From assembly GCF_014202315.1 (NCBI RefSeq), contig NZ_JACHGN010000038.1, positions 1 to 64,000 on the forward strand: DNA of 64,000 nucleotides, in the 5' to 3' direction. Below, piece by piece: positions 1 to 13,400 of this stretch. How positions within the stretch are numbered: the first letter of the stretch is position 1; each line of letters begins with the position of its first letter. The notes under the pieces were generated by a model that saw only the letters and a program-made list of their open reading frames with translations, was not told the origin of the DNA and searched no databases. The DNA is from Thermocatellispora tengchongensis (GTDB taxonomy: Bacteria; Actinomycetota; Actinomycetes; Streptosporangiales; Streptosporangiaceae). The position numbers were made by a program, and so were the translations under genes.

Positions 1-3000
1 GCGGCGGGGAACGCGTTCTTGGACGCGTTGGTGTCGTGGCGGCGTGCGCGGGGGTTGCCTGGGGTGTCGCTGGCGTGGGGGTTGTGGGCCGAGCGCAGCG
101 GGATCACCGGCGGCCTCGGCCAGGCCGACCTCGCCCGGATGGCCCGCTCCGGCGTCACCCCCCTGTCCACCGAGGACGCCCTCGCGCTGCTCGACGCCGC
201 ACTCGCCGCCGACGAGGCCGTACAGGTGCCCATCGGCCTGGACCCGGCGGCCTTCCGCGGCCGGGCCGACGTGCCGCCGCTGCTGCGCGGCCTGGTCCGG
301 GCCCCGGCCGCCCGTGCCGTCGCGCGAACCGCGCCCGACGCCACCTACGCCCAGCGCCTGGCCGCCATGCCGGACGCCGACCGCGACCGGGCCCTGCTCG
401 ACCTGGTACGCACCCACGCCGCCGCCGTCCTCGGCCACGCCACTCCGGACGCCGTCGCCCCCGACCGGCAGTTCAAGGACCTCGGCTTCGACTCGCTCAC
501 CGGCGTGGAGTTCCGCAACCGGCTCAACGCCGCCACCGGGCTGCGGCTGCCCGCCACGCTCACCTTCGACCACCCCACCCCGGCCGCCCTCGCCGCCGAG
601 CTGGGCCGCGAGCTGCTGGGACGGTCCCCGGCGCCCGCCGTCCCCGCCCCGGCCCCCGCGCCCGGCGACGGCGACCCGATCGTGATCGTGGGCATGGCCT
701 GCCGCTACCCGGGCGGCGTGTCCTCCCCCGAAGGACTGTGGGACCTGGTGGCGTCCGGGCGGGACGCCATCGGGCCGTTCCCCGCCGACCGCGGCTGGGA
801 CCTCGCGGCGCTGTTCGACCCCGACCCCGGGCGCGCCGGACGGTCGTACGTGCGCGAGGGCGGGTTCCTGTACGACGCGGCGGCCTTCGACGCCGGGTTC
901 TTCGGGATCTCGCCGCGTGAGGCGCTGGCGATGGACCCGCAGCAGCGACTCCTCCTGGAGGCGTCCTGGGAGGCGTTCGAACGGGCCGGCATCGACCCCG
1001 CCACCCTGCGTGGCAGCCGGGCCGGCGTCTTCGTCGGCGCCATGTACCAGGAGTACGGTCCGCGCTACGACCAGGCGGACAAGGGCGCCGAGGGCTACCT
1101 GCTGACCGGCGGGGCGGCCAGCGTGATGTCAGGGCGGCTCGCGTACTCCTTCGGCCTGGAGGGGCCCGCGGTCACCGTGGACACCGCGTGCTCGTCCTCG
1201 CTGGTGGCCCTGCATCTCGCCACGCAGGCGCTACGCCAGGGCGAATGCACCCTCGCCCTGGTCGGCGGGGTCACCGTGATGGCCTCTCCCGGCGTCTTCG
1301 TGGAGTTCAGCCGGCAGCGCGGGCTGGCGGCCGACGGCCGGTGCAAGTCGTTCGCGGCGTCGGCGGACGGCACGGGCTGGGGCGAGGGCGTCGGGGTGCT
1401 GGTGGTGGAGCGGTTGTCGGACGCGCGGCGGCTGGGGCACCGGGTGCTGGCGGTGGTGCGTGGCAGCGCGGTGAACCAGGACGGGGCGTCGAACGGGCTG
1501 ACGGCGCCGAACGGGCCGTCGCAGCAGCGGGTGATCGGGCAGGCGCTGGCGAACGCCGGGCTATCGCCCGACGATGTGGACGTGGTCGAGGCGCACGGCA
1601 CGGGGACCACCCTGGGCGACCCGATCGAGGCCCAGGCGCTGCTGGCCGCCTACGGCCGCGAGCGGGAGCGCCCGTTGCTGCTCGGGTCGGTCAAGTCCAA
1701 CATCGGGCACACGCAGGCGGCGGCGGGCGTGGCCGGTGTGATCAAGATGGTGATGGCGATGCGGGCGGGGACCGTGCCGCCGACCCTGCACGTGGACGAG
1801 CCGTCCCCGCACGTGGACTGGTCGTCGGGCGTGTTGGAGCTGGTCCGGGAGCCGGTGGCGTGGCCGGAGCGGGGGCGTGCACGCCGGGCGGCGGTGTCGT
1901 CGTTCGGCATCTCCGGCACCAACGCGCACGTGATCCTGGAACAGCTCGCCGACGACACCGCGCCCGCGCCCTCCGGCGACGTGCCCGTCGTGCTGTCGGC
2001 CCGCAGCGAGCGGGGCCTGCGCGCCCAGGCCGAGCGGCTCGCGGCGTACCTGCGGGCGGACGCGGACGCGTCCGTGGGCGACGTGGCCTACTCGGCGGCG
2101 CTGCGCCCCCGGTTCGACCACCGCGCGGTCGTCGTGGCCGCGACCCGCGAGGAACTGCTCGCCGAACTGGACCGGTTCACCCCGCCGCCCCCGGCCGGCT
2201 CCGGCCGGGTCGCCTTCCTGTTCTCCGGTCAGGGCAGCCAGCGGGCGGGGATGGGCCTGGAGCTGGCCGGGCGGTTCCCGGTGTTCGCCGAGGCGTTCGC
2301 GGCGGTGTGCGCGGAGTTGGACCAGTACCTGGACCGGCCGCTGCGCGAAGTGATCGCCGGCGGCGGCGACCTGCTGGACCAGACGCTGTACACGCAGACG
2401 GGCCTGTTCGCGGTCGAGGTGGCCTTGTTCCGGCTGTTGGAGTCGTGGGGGATCACCCCGGATTACCTGGTGGGGCATTCGATCGGGGAGTTGGCGGCGG
2501 CGCATGTGGCGGGGGTGTTCTCGCTGGCGGATGCGTGCGCGTTGGTGGCGGCGCGGGGCCGGTTGATGCAGGAGCTGCCGGCCGGTGGGGTGATGTGCGC
2601 GCTGGAGGCCACCGAGGAGGAGGTTGCGCCGCTGCTGGGTGACCGGGTGGCGATCGCGGCGTTCAACGGGCCGCGTGCGCTGGTGGTCTCCGGTGACGAG
2701 GATGAGGTGGCCCGGATCGAGGGGCAGTTCGGCGGTCGTCGGATGCGCCGGTTGCGGGTCAGTCATGCGTTCCATTCGCCGCGGATGGAGCCGATGCTGC
2801 CGGCCTTCGCGCAGGTGGCCGAGAGCATCGTCTATCACCCGCCTGCGATTGCGATGGGTGTGGTGCCGGATGCGGCGTATTGGGTGCGGCAGGTGCGGGA
2901 GCCGGTGCGGTTCGCGCAGGCGATCGAGGCTTTGCCGGGGGATGTGACGTTGGTGGAGGTGGGGCCGGACGCGGTGCTGACCGCCCTGGTCCCCGACCGG

Positions 3001-6000
3001 CCGGTCATCCCCCTCCTGCGCCGGGGCCGGGACGAGGTGCGGACCCTGCTGCGGGCCGTCGGCGAGGCGCACACACGCGGCGTCCCGGTCGCATGGCGGG
3101 GGATGCTCTCCGGCAGGCTCGTGGACCTGCCCACGTACCCGTTCGAGCGCGAGGACTACTGGCTGGCCCCCGCGCCGTCCGGGGACCCCGCAGGGCTGGG
3201 GCTGGCCCCCGCCGGGCATCCGCTGCTCGGAGCGGCGGTGGCGCTGGCGGAGGACGGCGGGCTGGTGTTCACCGGGCGGCTGTCCGCGCAAGCGCACCCC
3301 TGGCTGGCCGACCACGTGGTCGCGGGTGCGGTGGTGGTCCCGGCCACGGTGTTCGCCGAGCTGGCCGGGTACGCCGGCGCGCAGGCAGGGCGGCCGGTCG
3401 TGGCGGAGCTGACCCTGGAGGCTCCCCTGGTGCTGCCCGAGGGCGGGGCGGCCCGGGTCCAGGTCCTGGCCGCGCCCGACGGGCGTACGGTGAGCGTGCA
3501 CGCCCGCCTCGACGACGAGGAGCCCTGGACCCGGCACGCCACCGCCACGCTGGCCGCCGCCGAGGAGGACGCCCCGGAGCCCGTCGCGTGGCCGCCCACC
3601 GGCGAGGCAGTGGACGTCGCCGCGCTCTACGACGACCTGGCCACGGCGGGCCTCGGCTACGGGCCCGCGTTCCGCGGCCTGCGCGCGGCCTGGCGCGGCG
3701 GCGACGGCGAGGTGTACGCCGAGGCCGAGCTGCCCGAACCGCTGCACGCCGAGGCGGGCCGTTACGCGCTCCACCCGGCCCTGCTCGACGCCGCCCTGCA
3801 CGCGGCGGCACTCGGCGCGCTGCCCGGCGACGGCGAGCCGCGCATCCCGTTCGCCCTGTCGGGGCTGCGCGTCCACGTGCCCGGGGCCACCGCCGTCCGC
3901 GTCCGGCTCGCGCCTGCGGGTCCCGGCTCCGTGGCCCTGACCCTGTCCGGCGCCGACGGGCGCACCGTCGCCACCGTGGACGCGCTGACCTTCCGCCCGC
4001 TCCCGGCCGACCGGCTCGCCCGGGTCCGCCGCGACCTGTTCCACGTCGCGTGGACCGCCCTGCCCGCGCCGCAGGACGCGCCCGCCCCGCGCCTGGCCGT
4101 GCTGGGCGAGCCGCCGGCGGGCATCGACGCGCCCGCGTACCCGGACCTGGCGGCGGTCCCCGACGGCGAGGAGGCCCCGGACGTGCTGCTGGTGCCGCTG
4201 CCGTCCGAGGACGGCGACCCGGCGGACGCCGTACGGCGCGCCGCCGAGCGCGCCCTGGCCCTCGCCCGGTCCTGGGCGGCCGGTGACCGCCTGCCCGGGA
4301 CCCGGCTCGCCCTGCTCACCCGCGGCGCGGTGGCCGCGCGCCCCGGTGACGACCCCGCCGGACTGCCGGGCGCCGCGGTCTGGGGGCTGCTGCGATCCGC
4401 GCAGTCGGAGCACCCCGGCCGCTTCGTGCTCATCGACCTGGACGGGAGCGACGGGTCGTACCGGAGCCTGGCCGGGGCGCTGGCCACCGGTGAGCCGCAA
4501 CTGGCGCTGCGCGGCGGGACGGTCCTGGCGCCCCGCCTGGCCCGGACCGCGCCGCCGCCAGGCCCCGGCTTCGCGTACGACCCGGACGGCACCGTGCTGC
4601 TCACCGGCGCCACCGGCGCGCTGGGCACGCTGCTGGCCCGGCACCTCGTCCGCGAGCACGGCGTACGCCACCTGCTGCTGGCGAGCCGCCGCGGCCCCGG
4701 CGCGCCCGGCGCCGCCGAGATGGAGGCCGAGCTGTCCGCGATGGGCGCCCGGGTGACCCTCGCCGCGTGCGACGTGTCCGATCGCGACGGCCTCGCCGCC
4801 CTGCTGGCCGGCATCGACCCCGAGCACCCGCTGACGGCGGTGGTGCACGCGGCCGGCGCGCTCGACGACGGGGTCGTGGACTCGCTCACCCCCGACAGGC
4901 TCGCCACCGTCCTGGCCCCCAAGGCCGCCGCCGCGCTGCACCTGCACGAGCTGGCCCGGGACCTGCCGCTGCGCTCGTTCACCCTGTTCTCCTCGGCCGC
5001 CGCGACGTTCGGCGCCCCGGGCCAGGCCGCGTACGCCGCCGCCAACGCCGTCCTGGACGCCCTGGCCGGGCACCGCCGCGCCCGCCGCCTGCCCGCGATC
5101 TCGCTGGCCTGGGGCCTGTGGGACCTGGAGACCGGCATGGCGGGCACCGCCCGGCGCGGTGTGCCCGCGCTCGCGCCGGAGGAGGGGCTGGCCCTGTTCG
5201 ACGCGGCGGCGGGCGCGACGGGCGGGGCGGAGCACGCCGTGCTGCTGCCGATGCGCCTGGACCTCGCCGCCGTCCGCACCGGGCCCGTGCCGCCCCTGCT
5301 CTCGGGCCTGGTGCGCGCCCGCCCGGCGCGGGAGAGCGGCCCCGAGCTGCCCCGCCGCCTTGCCGGGCGCACCGCCGGTGAACGCGACCGGATCGCCCTG
5401 GACGCCGTACGCGCCCAGGTCGCCCTGGTGCTCGGCCACCGCGGGCCGGAGGCCGTGCCGCCCGCCGCGAACTTCACCGATCTGGGCCTGGACTCGCTCA
5501 CCGCCGTCGAGCTGCGCAACGCGCTGAGCACGCTCACCGGCGCCCGCCTGCCCGCCACGCTGGTCTTCGACCACCCCACCCCCGAGGCGGTCGCCGCGTA
5601 CCTGCTCCACGAGGTCCTGAGCGAGGGCCTGGACGGGCCCGCGGCGGCCCCGGTCACGCCGCCGCGCCCCGCCGTCCCGGCCGCCGACGAGCCGATCGCG
5701 ATCGTGGCGATGGCGTGCCGCTACCCCGGCGGGGTGCGCTCCCCGGAGGACCTGTGGGAGCTGGTCGCCTCCGGCGGCGACGGCGTCTCCCCGTTCCCCA
5801 CCGGCCGCGGCTGGGACCTGGACTCCCTGTACGACCCCGACCCCGGCCACCCCGGCACCAGCTACACCCGCGAGGGCGGCTTCCTGCACGACGCCGACCG
5901 GTTCGACGCCGAGCTGTTCGGCATCGGCCCGCGCGAGGCCCTGGCCATGGACCCGCAGCAACGGCTGCTGCTGGAGGTCGCCTGGGAGACCTTCGAACGG

Positions 6001-9000
6001 GCCGGGCTGGACCCGGCCGGGGTCCGCGGCGGCGACACCGGCGTGTACGTCGGCGTGATGTACCACGACTACGCCGCGCTGCTGCCCGGCGCGCAGCGCG
6101 AGCTGGAGGGCTACGTCGGCACCGGCACCGCGGGCAGCGTCGTGTCCGGGCGGCTGGCCTACGCCTTCGGCCTGGAGGGGCCCGCCGTCACCGTGGACAC
6201 CGCCTGCTCCTCCTCGCTGGTGGCCCTGCACCTGGCCGCGCAGGCGCTGCGGCGCGGCGAGTGCTCCATGGCGCTGGCGGGCGGGGTGACCGTGATGGCC
6301 ACGCCGGGCACGTTCGTGGAGTTCAGCAGGCAGCGGGGGCTCGCGCCGGACGGGCGGTGCAAGTCCTTCGCCGCCGCCGCCGACGGCACCGGCTGGTCGG
6401 AGGGCGTCGGCCTGCTGCTGCTTGAGCGGCTGTCGGACGCCCGCCGCAACGGCCACCGCGTGCTGGCCCTCGTACGGGGGAGCGCGGTCAACCAGGACGG
6501 CGCGTCCAACGGGCTCACCGCCCCCAACGGGCCCTCCCAGCGGCGGGTCATCCGCAGGGCGCTCGCCGACGCCGGCCTCGCCCCCGCCGACGTGGACGCG
6601 GTGGAGGCGCACGGAACCGGCACCCCGCTGGGCGACCCCATCGAGGCGCAGGCCCTGCTCGCCGCCTACGGCCGCGACCGCGACCGCCCGCTGTGGCTCG
6701 GCTCGGTCAAGTCGAACATCGGGCACACCCAGGCCGCCGCCGGGGCCGCCGGTGTGATCAAGATGGTCCAGGCGATGCGGCACGGCACTCTCCCGCGCAC
6801 CCTGCACGTGGACGAGCCGACCCCGCACGTGGACTGGTCCTCCGGCGCGGTGTCGCTGCTCACCGAGCCGGTGCCCTGGCCCGAGACCGGCCGCCCGCGC
6901 CGCGCCGGGGTCTCCTCCTTCGGCATCAGCGGCACCAACGCGCACGTGATCCTGGAGGCCGCGCCGGAGCAGGAGGAGCAGGAGCCGTCCCCGCCGGACC
7001 CGGGCGAGGCCCCGCGCGCCCTGCCGTGGGTGCTGTCCGGCACGAACGAGGCGGCCCTGCGCGAGCAGGCGCGGCGCATGCTGGCCCGCCTGGAGGCCGG
7101 CCGGGAGCTCGACCTCGCCGCCACCGGCCACGCGCTGGCCACCACCCGGGCGCGGCTGGCGCACCGCGCGATCGTGGTGGCCGAGGACCGGGCCGGTTTC
7201 GCCCGCGGGCTGGCCGCGCTGGCCGAGGGGGAGCCCGCGGCCGGGCTGGTGCGCGGCGTCGCCGGGCCCGACACCGGGGCGGTGTTCGTCTTCCCCGGCC
7301 AGGGCCCGCAGTGGCCCGGCATGGGCGCCGCGCTGCTGGACCGCTCCCCGGAGTTCGCGGCCCGGATCGCCGAGTGCGGCGCGGCGCTGTCACCGTACGT
7401 GGACTGGTCGCTGGAGGACGCGCTGCGCGGCGCGGTCGGCCTGGACCGGGTGGACGTGGTGCAGCCCGCGCTGTGGGCCACGATGGTCGCGCTCGCCGGG
7501 CTGTGGCGCTCCCACGGAGTCGAGCCCGCCGCCGTGATCGGGCACTCCCAGGGCGAGATCGCCGCGGCGTGCGTCGCGGGCGCGCTGACGACGGCCGACG
7601 GGGCGCGGATCGTCGCGCTGCGCAGCCGCGCGCTGCGCGCCCTGGCCGGGACCGGCGGCATGGCCGCGCTGGCGCTGCCCGCCGACCGGTTCGACCCGGC
7701 CGACGCCCGGCTCGCCGTCGCCGCCGTCAACGGCCCGTCCTCGGTCGTCGTCGCGGGCGAGGCGGCGGCGCTTGAGGAGCTGGCCGCCCGCTACGAGGCC
7801 CAGGGCGTGCGGGTGCGCCGCCTCCCGGTGGACTACGCCTCCCACTCGCCGGGCGTCGAGCCGATCCGCGACGAGCTGCGCCGCGCGCTGGCCGGGATCG
7901 CCCCGCGCGCGCCGCGGGTGCCGTTCCTGTCCACCGTCACCGGGCAGTGGGTGGACGGCGACCCGCTGGACGAGGAGTACTGGTACCGCAACCTGCGCGA
8001 GCCCGTCCGCTTCGCCGACGCCGTCCGCGTCCTGCTGGACAAGGGCCACCGCACCTTCCTGGAGATCAGCCCGCACCCGGTGCTGGCCCCGGCCGTCAGG
8101 GAGACCGCCGACGCGGCCGGGACGCCCGTCACCGCGACCGGCACCCTGCGCCGCGACGACGGCGGCCCCGACCGGTTCCTGATCGGCCTGGCCGAGGCGC
8201 ACGCGGCCGGCCTGCCGGTGGACTGGCGCCCCGCGTACGCCGGGCGGCCCGCGGGCGCGCCGCCCGTGGAGCTGCCGACGTACCCGTTCCAGCGCCGCCG
8301 CTACTGGCCGGAGCCGGACCGGGAGCGCGGCGCGGCGGCCGGCGATCCCATGGAACGGGACTTCTGGGAGGCCGTCGAGAGCGCCGACCCCGCCCGGCTC
8401 GCCGGGGCCCTGGGCCTGGAGGACCCCGGGCCCCTGGGCGAGGTGCTGCCCGCCCTGTCCGGCTGGCACGCCCGCCGCCGTGACCACTCCGCCACCGCGT
8501 CCTGGCGCTACCGCGTCACCTGGACCCCCGTCGCGGCCCCCGCCGCGCCGCCCCGGCTGCACGGCACCTGGCTGCTGGTCACGCCCGCCGCGCGGACGGA
8601 CGCCGCCGCGTTCTGCGCCGACGCCCTGGCCGCCGCGGGCGCCGAGGTGGTCACCGCCGCCGTGGACACCGCCGACCCCGCGCGGCTGCCGGACGCGCTC
8701 CCGGCCCCCGGCGGGATCGCCGGCGTGCTGTCCCTGCTGGCCCTGGACACCGCCGCGCTCCCCGGGCATCCGGCCGTGCCCGCCGGGCTGGCCGCGACCG
8801 CGGCCCTGGTGCGCGCCCTCGACGGGAAGGGCGCGCCGCTGTGGCTGGCCACGCGCGGGGCGGTCCGCGCCGGAGAGGCCGACCCGCCCGGCGACCCCGC
8901 CCAGGCGGCGGCCTGGGGGCTGGGGCGCACGGCGGCCCTGGAGCACCCCGGCCTGTGGGGCGGCCTGCTCGACCTGCCCGGCGTCCTGGACGCCCGCGCC

Positions 9001-10473
9001 GCCCGCGAGCTGGCCCGCGCGCTGGCCGGGGTGGGCGAGGAGGACCAGCTCGCCGTACGCCCGTCGGGCCTGCTGGCCCGCCGCCTGGTCCGCGCCGCCG
9101 CCCCCGCGCCCGGCCGGGCCTTCCACCCGAGAGGCACCATCCTGGTCACCGGAGGCGCGGGCGGCTTCGGCCCCCACCTGGCCCGCCGGCTCGCCGGGCG
9201 CGGCGCGGAGCATCTGGTGCTGATCGAGCCCCCGGGGCAGGGCGAGCGCGCCCGCGACCTCGCCGCCGGCCTCACCACCGGAAGTGCCGGGAGCGCCGGG
9301 AGCGCCGCCGGGCAGACGCGGGTGACCGTCGCCGAGTGCGACATCACCGACCGCGCCGCGCTGGCCGCACTGCTCGCCGAGCACCCGCCCGCCGCCGTCT
9401 TCCACACCGCGGGCGCGCTGGAGGCCGGGGCCCTGGCCGATACCGGGCCCGCCGAACTGCAGACCGTCCTGGCCGCCAAGACGCTCGGCGCGGCCCACCT
9501 GCACGACCTGCTCGGCGAGCGGGAGCTGGACGCCTTCGTGCTGTTCTCCTCGGTCGCCGGCGTGTGGGGGAGCGGCGGCCAGGCCGCCTACGCCGCCGCG
9601 AGCGCGTACCTCGACGCGCTCGCCGAGCACCGCCGCGCCCGCGGCCTGCCCGCCACCGCCGTGGCCTGGGGCCTGTGGGCCGAGGTGGACCTCGGCGACC
9701 CCGAGGCCGAGGCCGGACGGCGCGAGCAGCTCCGCCGCCGGGGCGTGTCCCCGATGAGCCCGGACCTCGCGCTCACCGCCCTGGACCAGGCCCTGGAGGA
9801 GGACCGGCCGGCCGTCGTGGTCGCCGACGTGGACTGGGAGCGGTTCGTGCCCGCCTTCACCGCGCTGCGGCCCCGGCCGCTCATCGCCGACCTGCCCGAG
9901 GTGCGCCGCCTGCTGCGCCAGGCCGCCGACCGGCCCGGCGACACGGCTGGGGAGGCGGCCGAGCTGCCGCGGCGGCTGGCCGGCCTGCCCGAGGCCGAGC
10001 GGCGCCGGGTGCTGCTGCGGGCCGTGCGCGCCGAGATCGCCGCCGTGCTCGGCCACGACGGCGCCGAGGCCGTGCCCCCCGGCCGCCCGCTGCGCGAGCT
10101 GGGCTTCGACTCCCTCGCCGCGGTGAACCTGCGCAACCGGCTCGGCACGGCCACCGGGCTCGACCTGCCGCCCACGCTGGTCTTCGACCATCCCACCCCG
10201 GACGAGCTGGCCGGGTACCTCCTGGGCCGCCTCGGCGACCCACGGCCGTCCCTGGACGCCGCCCTGGACGGCCTCGCCGCCGCGCTCGCCGGCACCGGCG
10301 AGGCGGAACGGCGGCGCGCCGCCGACCGGCTGCGGGCGCTGCTCGGCGAGATGCCCGCCCCGCCCGCCGAGCCCGGTCCGGCCGCGCCGGAGCCGGAGGC
10401 GGTCGCCGAGCGGCTGCGCACCGCCAGCGACGGCGAACTGTTCGACTTCCTCGACGCCGAGCTGGAAGGATGA
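1..10473 (+). CDS. Modular type I polyketide synthase, 5' end outside window
   Basis: This PKS is open at the left edge in frame 1, so the true start lies upstream. Domains in order: the last part of a KR (AFLDAL...SLAWGLW); an ACP with its phosphopantetheine Ser codon at 493; KS (Cys codon 1189, HGTGTT, NIGHTQ); AT with GHSIGE (Ser 2479) and HAFH (2764), the malonyl-CoA signature; DH with [10 protein letters not shown] (His 3313), YGP and Asp 3787, so probably active; KR with GATGALG, LDD at 4861 and intact Tyr 5032/Asn 5044, a B-type ketoreductase; ACP (Ser 5494). The next module has KS (Cys 6205), AT with GHSQGE and YASH (methylmalonyl signature), KR without LDD but with Trp 9565 eight residues before Tyr 9589 (A-type), and ACP (Ser 10111). 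The last ~80 residues form a helical C-terminal docking region. Predicted chain steps are therefore an enoyl unit, then an alpha-methyl-beta-hydroxy unit. Stereochemistry is inferred from motifs only. Confidence 0.97.
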   Translation, partial: AAGNAFLDALVSWRRARGLPGVSLAWGLWAERSGITGGLGQADLARMARSGVTPLSTEDALALLDAALAADEAVQVPIGLDPAAFRGRADVPPLLRGLVRAPAARAVARTAPDATYAQRLAAMPDADRDRALLDLVRTHAAAVLGHATPDAVAPDRQFKDLGFDSLTGVEFRNRLNAATGLRLPATLTFDHPTPAALAAELGRELLGRSPAPAVPAPAPAPGDGDPIVIVGMACRYPGGVSSPEGLWDLVASGRDAIGPFPADRGWDLAALFDPDPGRAGRSYVREGGFLYDAAAFDAGFFGISPREALAMDPQQRLLLEASWEAFERAGIDPATLRGSRAGVFVGAMYQEYGPRYDQADKGAEGYLLTGGAASVMSGRLAYSFGLEGPAVTVDTACSSSLVALHLATQALRQGECTLALVGGVTVMASPGVFVEFSRQRGLAADGRCKSFAASADGTGWGEGVGVLVVERLSDARRLGHRVLAVVRGSAVNQDGASNGLTAPNGPSQQRVIGQALANAGLSPDDVDVVEAHGTGTTLGDPIEAQALLAAYGRERERPLLLGSVKSNIGHTQAAAGVAGVIKMVMAMRAGTVPPTLHVDEPSPHVDWSSGVLELVREPVAWPERGRARRAAVSSFGISGTNAHVILEQLADDTAPAPSGDVPVVLSARSERGLRAQAERLAAYLRADADASVGDVAYSAALRPRFDHRAVVVAATREELLAELDRFTPPPPAGSGRVAFLFSGQGSQRAGMGLELAGRFPVFAEAFAAVCAELDQYLDRPLREVIAGGGDLLDQTLYTQTGLFAVEVALFRLLESWGITPDYLVGHSIGELAAAHVAGVFSLADACALVAARGRLMQELPAGGVMCALEATEEEVAPLLGDRVAIAAFNGPRALVVSGDEDEVARIEGQFGGRRMRRLRVSHAFHSPRMEPMLPAFAQVAESIVYHPPAIAMGVVPDAAYWVRQVREPVRFAQAIEALPGDVTLVEVGPDAVLTALVPDRPVIPLLRRGRDEVRTLLRAVGEAHTRGVPVAWRGMLSGRLVDLPTYPFEREDYWLAPAPSGDPAGLGLAPAGHPLLGAAVALAEDGGLVFTGRLSAQAHPWLADHVVAGAVVVPATVFAELAGYAGAQAGRPVVAELTLEAPLVLPEGGAARVQVLAAPDGRTVSVHARLDDEEPWTRHATATLAAAEEDAPEPVAWPPTGEAVDVAALYDDLATAGLGYGPAFRGLRAAWRGGDGEVYAEAELPEPLHAEAGRYALHPALLDAALHAAALGALPGDGEPRIPFALSGLRVHVPGATAVRVRLAPAGPGSVALTLSGADGRTVATVDALTFRPLPADRLARVRRDLFHVAWTALPAPQDAPAPRLAVLGEPPAGIDAPAYPDLAAVPDGEEAPDVLLVPLPSEDGDPADAVRRAAERALALARSWAAGDRLPGTRLALLTRGAVAARPGDDPAGLPGAAVWGLLRSAQSEHPGRFVLIDLDGSDGSYRSLAGALATGEPQLALRGGTVLAPRLARTAPPPGPGFAYDPDGTVLLTGATGALGTLLARHLVREHGVRHLLLASRRGPGAPGAAEMEAELSAMGARVTLAACDVSDRDGLAALLAGIDPEHPLTAVVHAAGALDDGVVDSLTPDRLATVLAPKAAAALHLHELARDLPLRSFTLFSSAAATFGAPGQAAYAAANAVLDALAGHRRARRLPAISLAWGLWDLETGMAGTARRGVPALAPEEGLALFDAAAGATGGAEHAVLLPMRLDLAAVRTGPVPPLLSGLVRARPARESGPELPRRLAGRTAGERDRIALDAVRAQVALVLGHRGPEAVPPAANFTDLGLDSLTAVELRNALSTLTGARLPATLVFDHPTPEAVAAYLLHEVLSEGLDGPAAAPVTPPRPAVPAADEPIAIVAMACRYPGGVRSPEDLWELVASGGDGVSPFPTGRGWDLDSLYDPDPGHPGTSYTREGGFLHDADRFDAELFGIGPREALAMDPQQRLLLEVAWETFERAGLDPAGVRGGDTGVYVGVMYHDYAALLPGAQRELEGYVGTGTAGSVVSGRLAYAFGLEGPAVTVDTACSSSLVALHLAAQALRRGECSMALAGGVTVMATPGTFVEFSRQRGLAPDGRCKSFAAAADGTGWSEGVGLLLLERLSDARRNGHRVLALVRGSAVNQDGASNGLTAPNGPSQRRVIRRALADAGLAPADVDAVEAHGTGTPLGDPIEAQALLAAYGRDRDRPLWLGSVKSNIGHTQAAAGAAGVIKMVQAMRHGTLPRTLHVDEPTPHVDWSSGAVSLLTEPVPWPETGRPRRAGVSSFGISGTNAHVILEAAPEQEEQEPSPPDPGEAPRALPWVLSGTNEAALREQARRMLARLEAGRELDLAATGHALATTRARLAHRAIVVAEDRAGFARGLAALAEGEPAAGLVRGVAGPDTGAVFVFPGQGPQWPGMGAALLDRSPEFAARIAECGAALSPYVDWSLEDALRGAVGLDRVDVVQPALWATMVALAGLWRSHGVEPAAVIGHSQGEIAAACVAGALTTADGARIVALRSRALRALAGTGGMAALALPADRFDPADARLAVAAVNGPSSVVVAGEAAALEELAARYEAQGVRVRRLPVDYASHSPGVEPIRDELRRALAGIAPRAPRVPFLSTVTGQWVDGDPLDEEYWYRNLREPVRFADAVRVLLDKGHRTFLEISPHPVLAPAVRETADAAGTPVTATGTLRRDDGGPDRFLIGLAEAHAAGLPVDWRPAYAGRPAGAPPVELPTYPFQRRRYWPEPDRERGAAAGDPMERDFWEAVESADPARLAGALGLEDPGPLGEVLPALSGWHARRRDHSATASWRYRVTWTPVAAPAAPPRLHGTWLLVTPAARTDAAAFCADALAAAGAEVVTAAVDTADPARLPDALPAPGGIAGVLSLLALDTAALPGHPAVPAGLAATAALVRALDGKGAPLWLATRGAVRAGEADPPGDPAQAAAWGLGRTAALEHPGLWGGLLDLPGVLDARAARELARALAGVGEEDQLAVRPSGLLARRLVRAAAPAPGRAFHPRGTILVTGGAGGFGPHLARRLAGRGAEHLVLIEPPGQGERARDLAAGLTTGSAGSAGSAAGQTRVTVAECDITDRAALAALLAEHPPAAVFHTAGALEAGALADTGPAELQTVLAAKTLGAAHLHDLLGERELDAFVLFSSVAGVWGSGGQAAYAAASAYLDALAEHRRARGLPATAVAWGLWAEVDLGDPEAEAGRREQLRRRGVSPMSPDLALTALDQALEEDRPAVVVADVDWERFVPAFTALRPRPLIADLPEVRRLLRQAADRPGDTAGEAAELPRRLAGLPEAERRRVLLRAVRAEIAAVLGHDGAEAVPPGRPLRELGFDSLAAVNLRNRLGTATGLDLPPTLVFDHPTPDELAGYLLGRLGDPRPSLDAALDGLAAALAGTGEAERRRAADRLRALLGEMPAPPAEPGPAAPEPEAVAERLRTASDGELFDFLDAELEG

Positions 10474-10479
10474 GCGCCG

Positions 10480-13400
10480 GTGACCGCTGACGCCCCGCAG
10501 ACGCCCTCCACCGAGGACAAGCTGCGCGACTACCTCCGGCGCGCCACGCTGGAGTTGCACGAGACCCGCCGCAGGCTGCGCGAGGCCGGGGAACGCCACC
10601 GCGAGCCGATCGCCGTCGTCGCCGCGAGCTGCCGCTACCCCGGCGGCGTGCGCTCGCCGGAGGACCTGTGGGACCTCGTGGCCCGCGAGGTGGACGCCAT
10701 CGGCCCCTTCCCCGCCGACCGCGGCTGGGACCTCGACGCGCTGCACCACCCCGACCCCGGCCACCCCGGCACCACCTACGTCACCCGGGGCGGGTTCCTG
10801 GAGGGGGCGGGCGACTTCGACGCCGCCTTCTTCGGCATCTCCCCGCGCGAGGCGCTGGCCATGGACCCGCAGCAGCGCCTGCTCCTGGAGGTCTCCTGGG
10901 AGCTGCTGGAGCGCGCCCGCCTCGACCCGGAGTCGCTGCGCGGCACCCCCACGGGCGTGTTCGTCGGCACCGGCAACCAGGACTACGCCGCGCTGCTGGA
11001 CCCGGCGCCCGAAGAGCTGGAGGGCTTCCTGCTGACCGGCGTCGCGGCGAGCGTCCTGTCGGGGCGGCTGGCGTACACGATGGGGTGGGAGGGGCCCGCG
11101 ATCACCGTGGACACCGCCTGCTCCTCCTCGCTGGTCGCGCTGCACCTCGCCGTGCAGGCGCTGCGCGGGCGGGAGTGCGACCTGGCGGTGGCCGGGGGCG
11201 TCACCGTGCTGGCCACGCCCGCCGGGTTCGTGGAGTTCAGCAGGCAGCGCGGCCTGTCGCCCGACGGGCGCTGCCGCTCCTTCGCCGCCGCGGCCGACGG
11301 CACCGGCTGGTCCGAGGGCGTCGGGCTGCTCCTGCTGGAACGCCTCTCCGACGCCCGCCGCAACGGCCACGAGGTGCTGGCCCTGGTCCGGGGCACGGCG
11401 GTCAACCAGGACGGCGCGTCCAACGGCCTGACCGCCCCCAGCGGACCGGCCCAGGAGCGCGTGATCCGCGCCGCGCTGGCCGCCGCCGCCCTGTCGCCCT
11501 CCCAGGTGGACGCGGTCGAGGCCCACGGCACCGCCACCCCGCTGGGCGACCCCATCGAGGCGCGCGCCCTGCTCGCGACCTACGGGCGCGAACGGGACCG
11601 GCCGCTGTGGCTCGGCTCGATCAAGTCCAACATCGGCCACTCCGCCGCCGCGGCCGGCGTGGCGGGCGTGATCAAGATGATCCAGGCCATGCGGCACGGC
11701 GTCCTGCCGCGCACCCTGCACGTGGACGAGCCCACCCCGCGCGTCGACTGGTCCTCCGGCCGGGTCTCGCTGCTCACCGAGCCGCGTCCATGGCCCGACA
11801 CCGGCGAGCCCCGCCGCGCCGGAGTGTCCGCCTTCGGCGTGAGCGGCACCAACGCCCACGTGATCCTGGAGGCCGCCCCTCAGCCGGACGACGTGCACGA
11901 GGTCCCGGCACCGGCACCGGTCGTCACGACCTCCCTGGTGCCGTGGGTGGTGTCGGCGCGGTCGGAGGAGGCGCTGCGGGCGCAGGCGGCCCGGCTGCGC
12001 CCGTACGCCGCGGAACACGACGTGCGGCGGGTGGCCTGGTCGCTGGCCACCACCAGGGCGGCGCTGGAGCACCGGGCGGTGGTGCTCGGGCAGGAGGCCG
12101 CCGACTTCGCCAAGGGGCTGGAGGCGCTGGCGGCGGACGGGGCGGCGGCGAACCTGGTGCGCGGCGCCGCGCCGCCGGGCGGGGCGCAGGTCGCCTTCGT
12201 CTTCTCCGGGCAGGGCGGGCAGTGGCCGGGCATGGGCGCGGAGCTGCTGCGCTCCTCCGCCGCGTTCGCCGAGGAGATCGAGCGGTGCGCCGCCGCCCTC
12301 GCCCCGTACGTGGACTGGTCGCTCGCCGACGTCCTCCGCGGCGAACCCGGCGCCCCCGGCCTGGACCGGGACGAGGTGGCCCAGCCCGTCCTGTGGGCGA
12401 TGATGGTCGCGCTGTCCCGCCTGTGGCGGGAGGCCGGGGTGGTGCCGGAGGCGGTGGCCGGGCACTCGCAGGGCGAGATCGCCGCCGCCACCGTGGCCGG
12501 CGCGCTGTCCCTGGACGACGGGGCGCGCGTCGTCGCGCTGCGCAGCCGGCTGCTGGCCGCCGCCCGGGGCCGGGGCGGGCTGGTGGCGGTGTCCCTGCCG
12601 GCGCAGGAGGCCGAGCGGCGCTTCGGCGACCGGGTGACGGTGGCCGCCGAGACCGGGCCCTCCTACACCACCGTCGCGGGCGAGCACGCGGCGCTTGAGG
12701 AGGTGCTGGCCGAGTGCGAGGCCGCCGGGGTGCGGGCCCGGCGGGTCCAGGCCGGGTACGCCGCCCACTCCGCGTACGTGGAGCCGGTGCGCGCCGAGCT
12801 GGCCGCGGCGCTGGCCGATCTCACCCCCGCGCCCGCCCGCATCCCGTTCTACTCCTCCGTCACCGGGGGCCCGCTGGACGGGCGCGAGCTGGACGGCGCC
12901 TACTGGGGACGCAACCTGCGCGAGCGGGTCCGCTTCGCCGACGCGGTGCGGGCCCTGCTCGCCGACGGCCACACCCTGTTCGTGGAGCCCGGCCCGCACC
13001 CGGTCCTCGCCGCCGGCGTGGCCGAGACCGCCGAGGACGCCGGGTCGCCCGCCGCCGTGGTCGCCACGCTGCGCCGCGACGCGGCCGGCGCCGGGAGGTT
13101 CCTGGGCGCGCTGGCCGAGGCGTACGCGCACGGCGCCCCGGTCGCCTGGCGGTCGGTGCTCGCCCCGGCCCGCCCGCTCGACCTGCCCACCTACCCGTTC
13201 CGGCCGCGCCGGTTCTGGGCCGTCCCGCGCCGCACCGGGGACTCCGGGTCCTTGCGGTACCGCGTGATGTGGCGGCCGGTGGCCGGTACGCGGACGGCCC
13301 CGGAGCTGTCCGGCACCTGGCAGGTGCTCGTGCCCGAGGGCCACGAGCGCGACGAGCTGGTCGCCGACGTCGTGGCCGCCCTCACCGCGCACGGCGCCAA

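Noticed and set aside
1561-7164. Very long antisense open frame (1867 codons) across the first PKS gene
   Set aside because: It mirrors the GC-biased codons of the real PKS; its translation is low-complexity Gly/Arg/Ala/Gln with no domain and no ribosome site.
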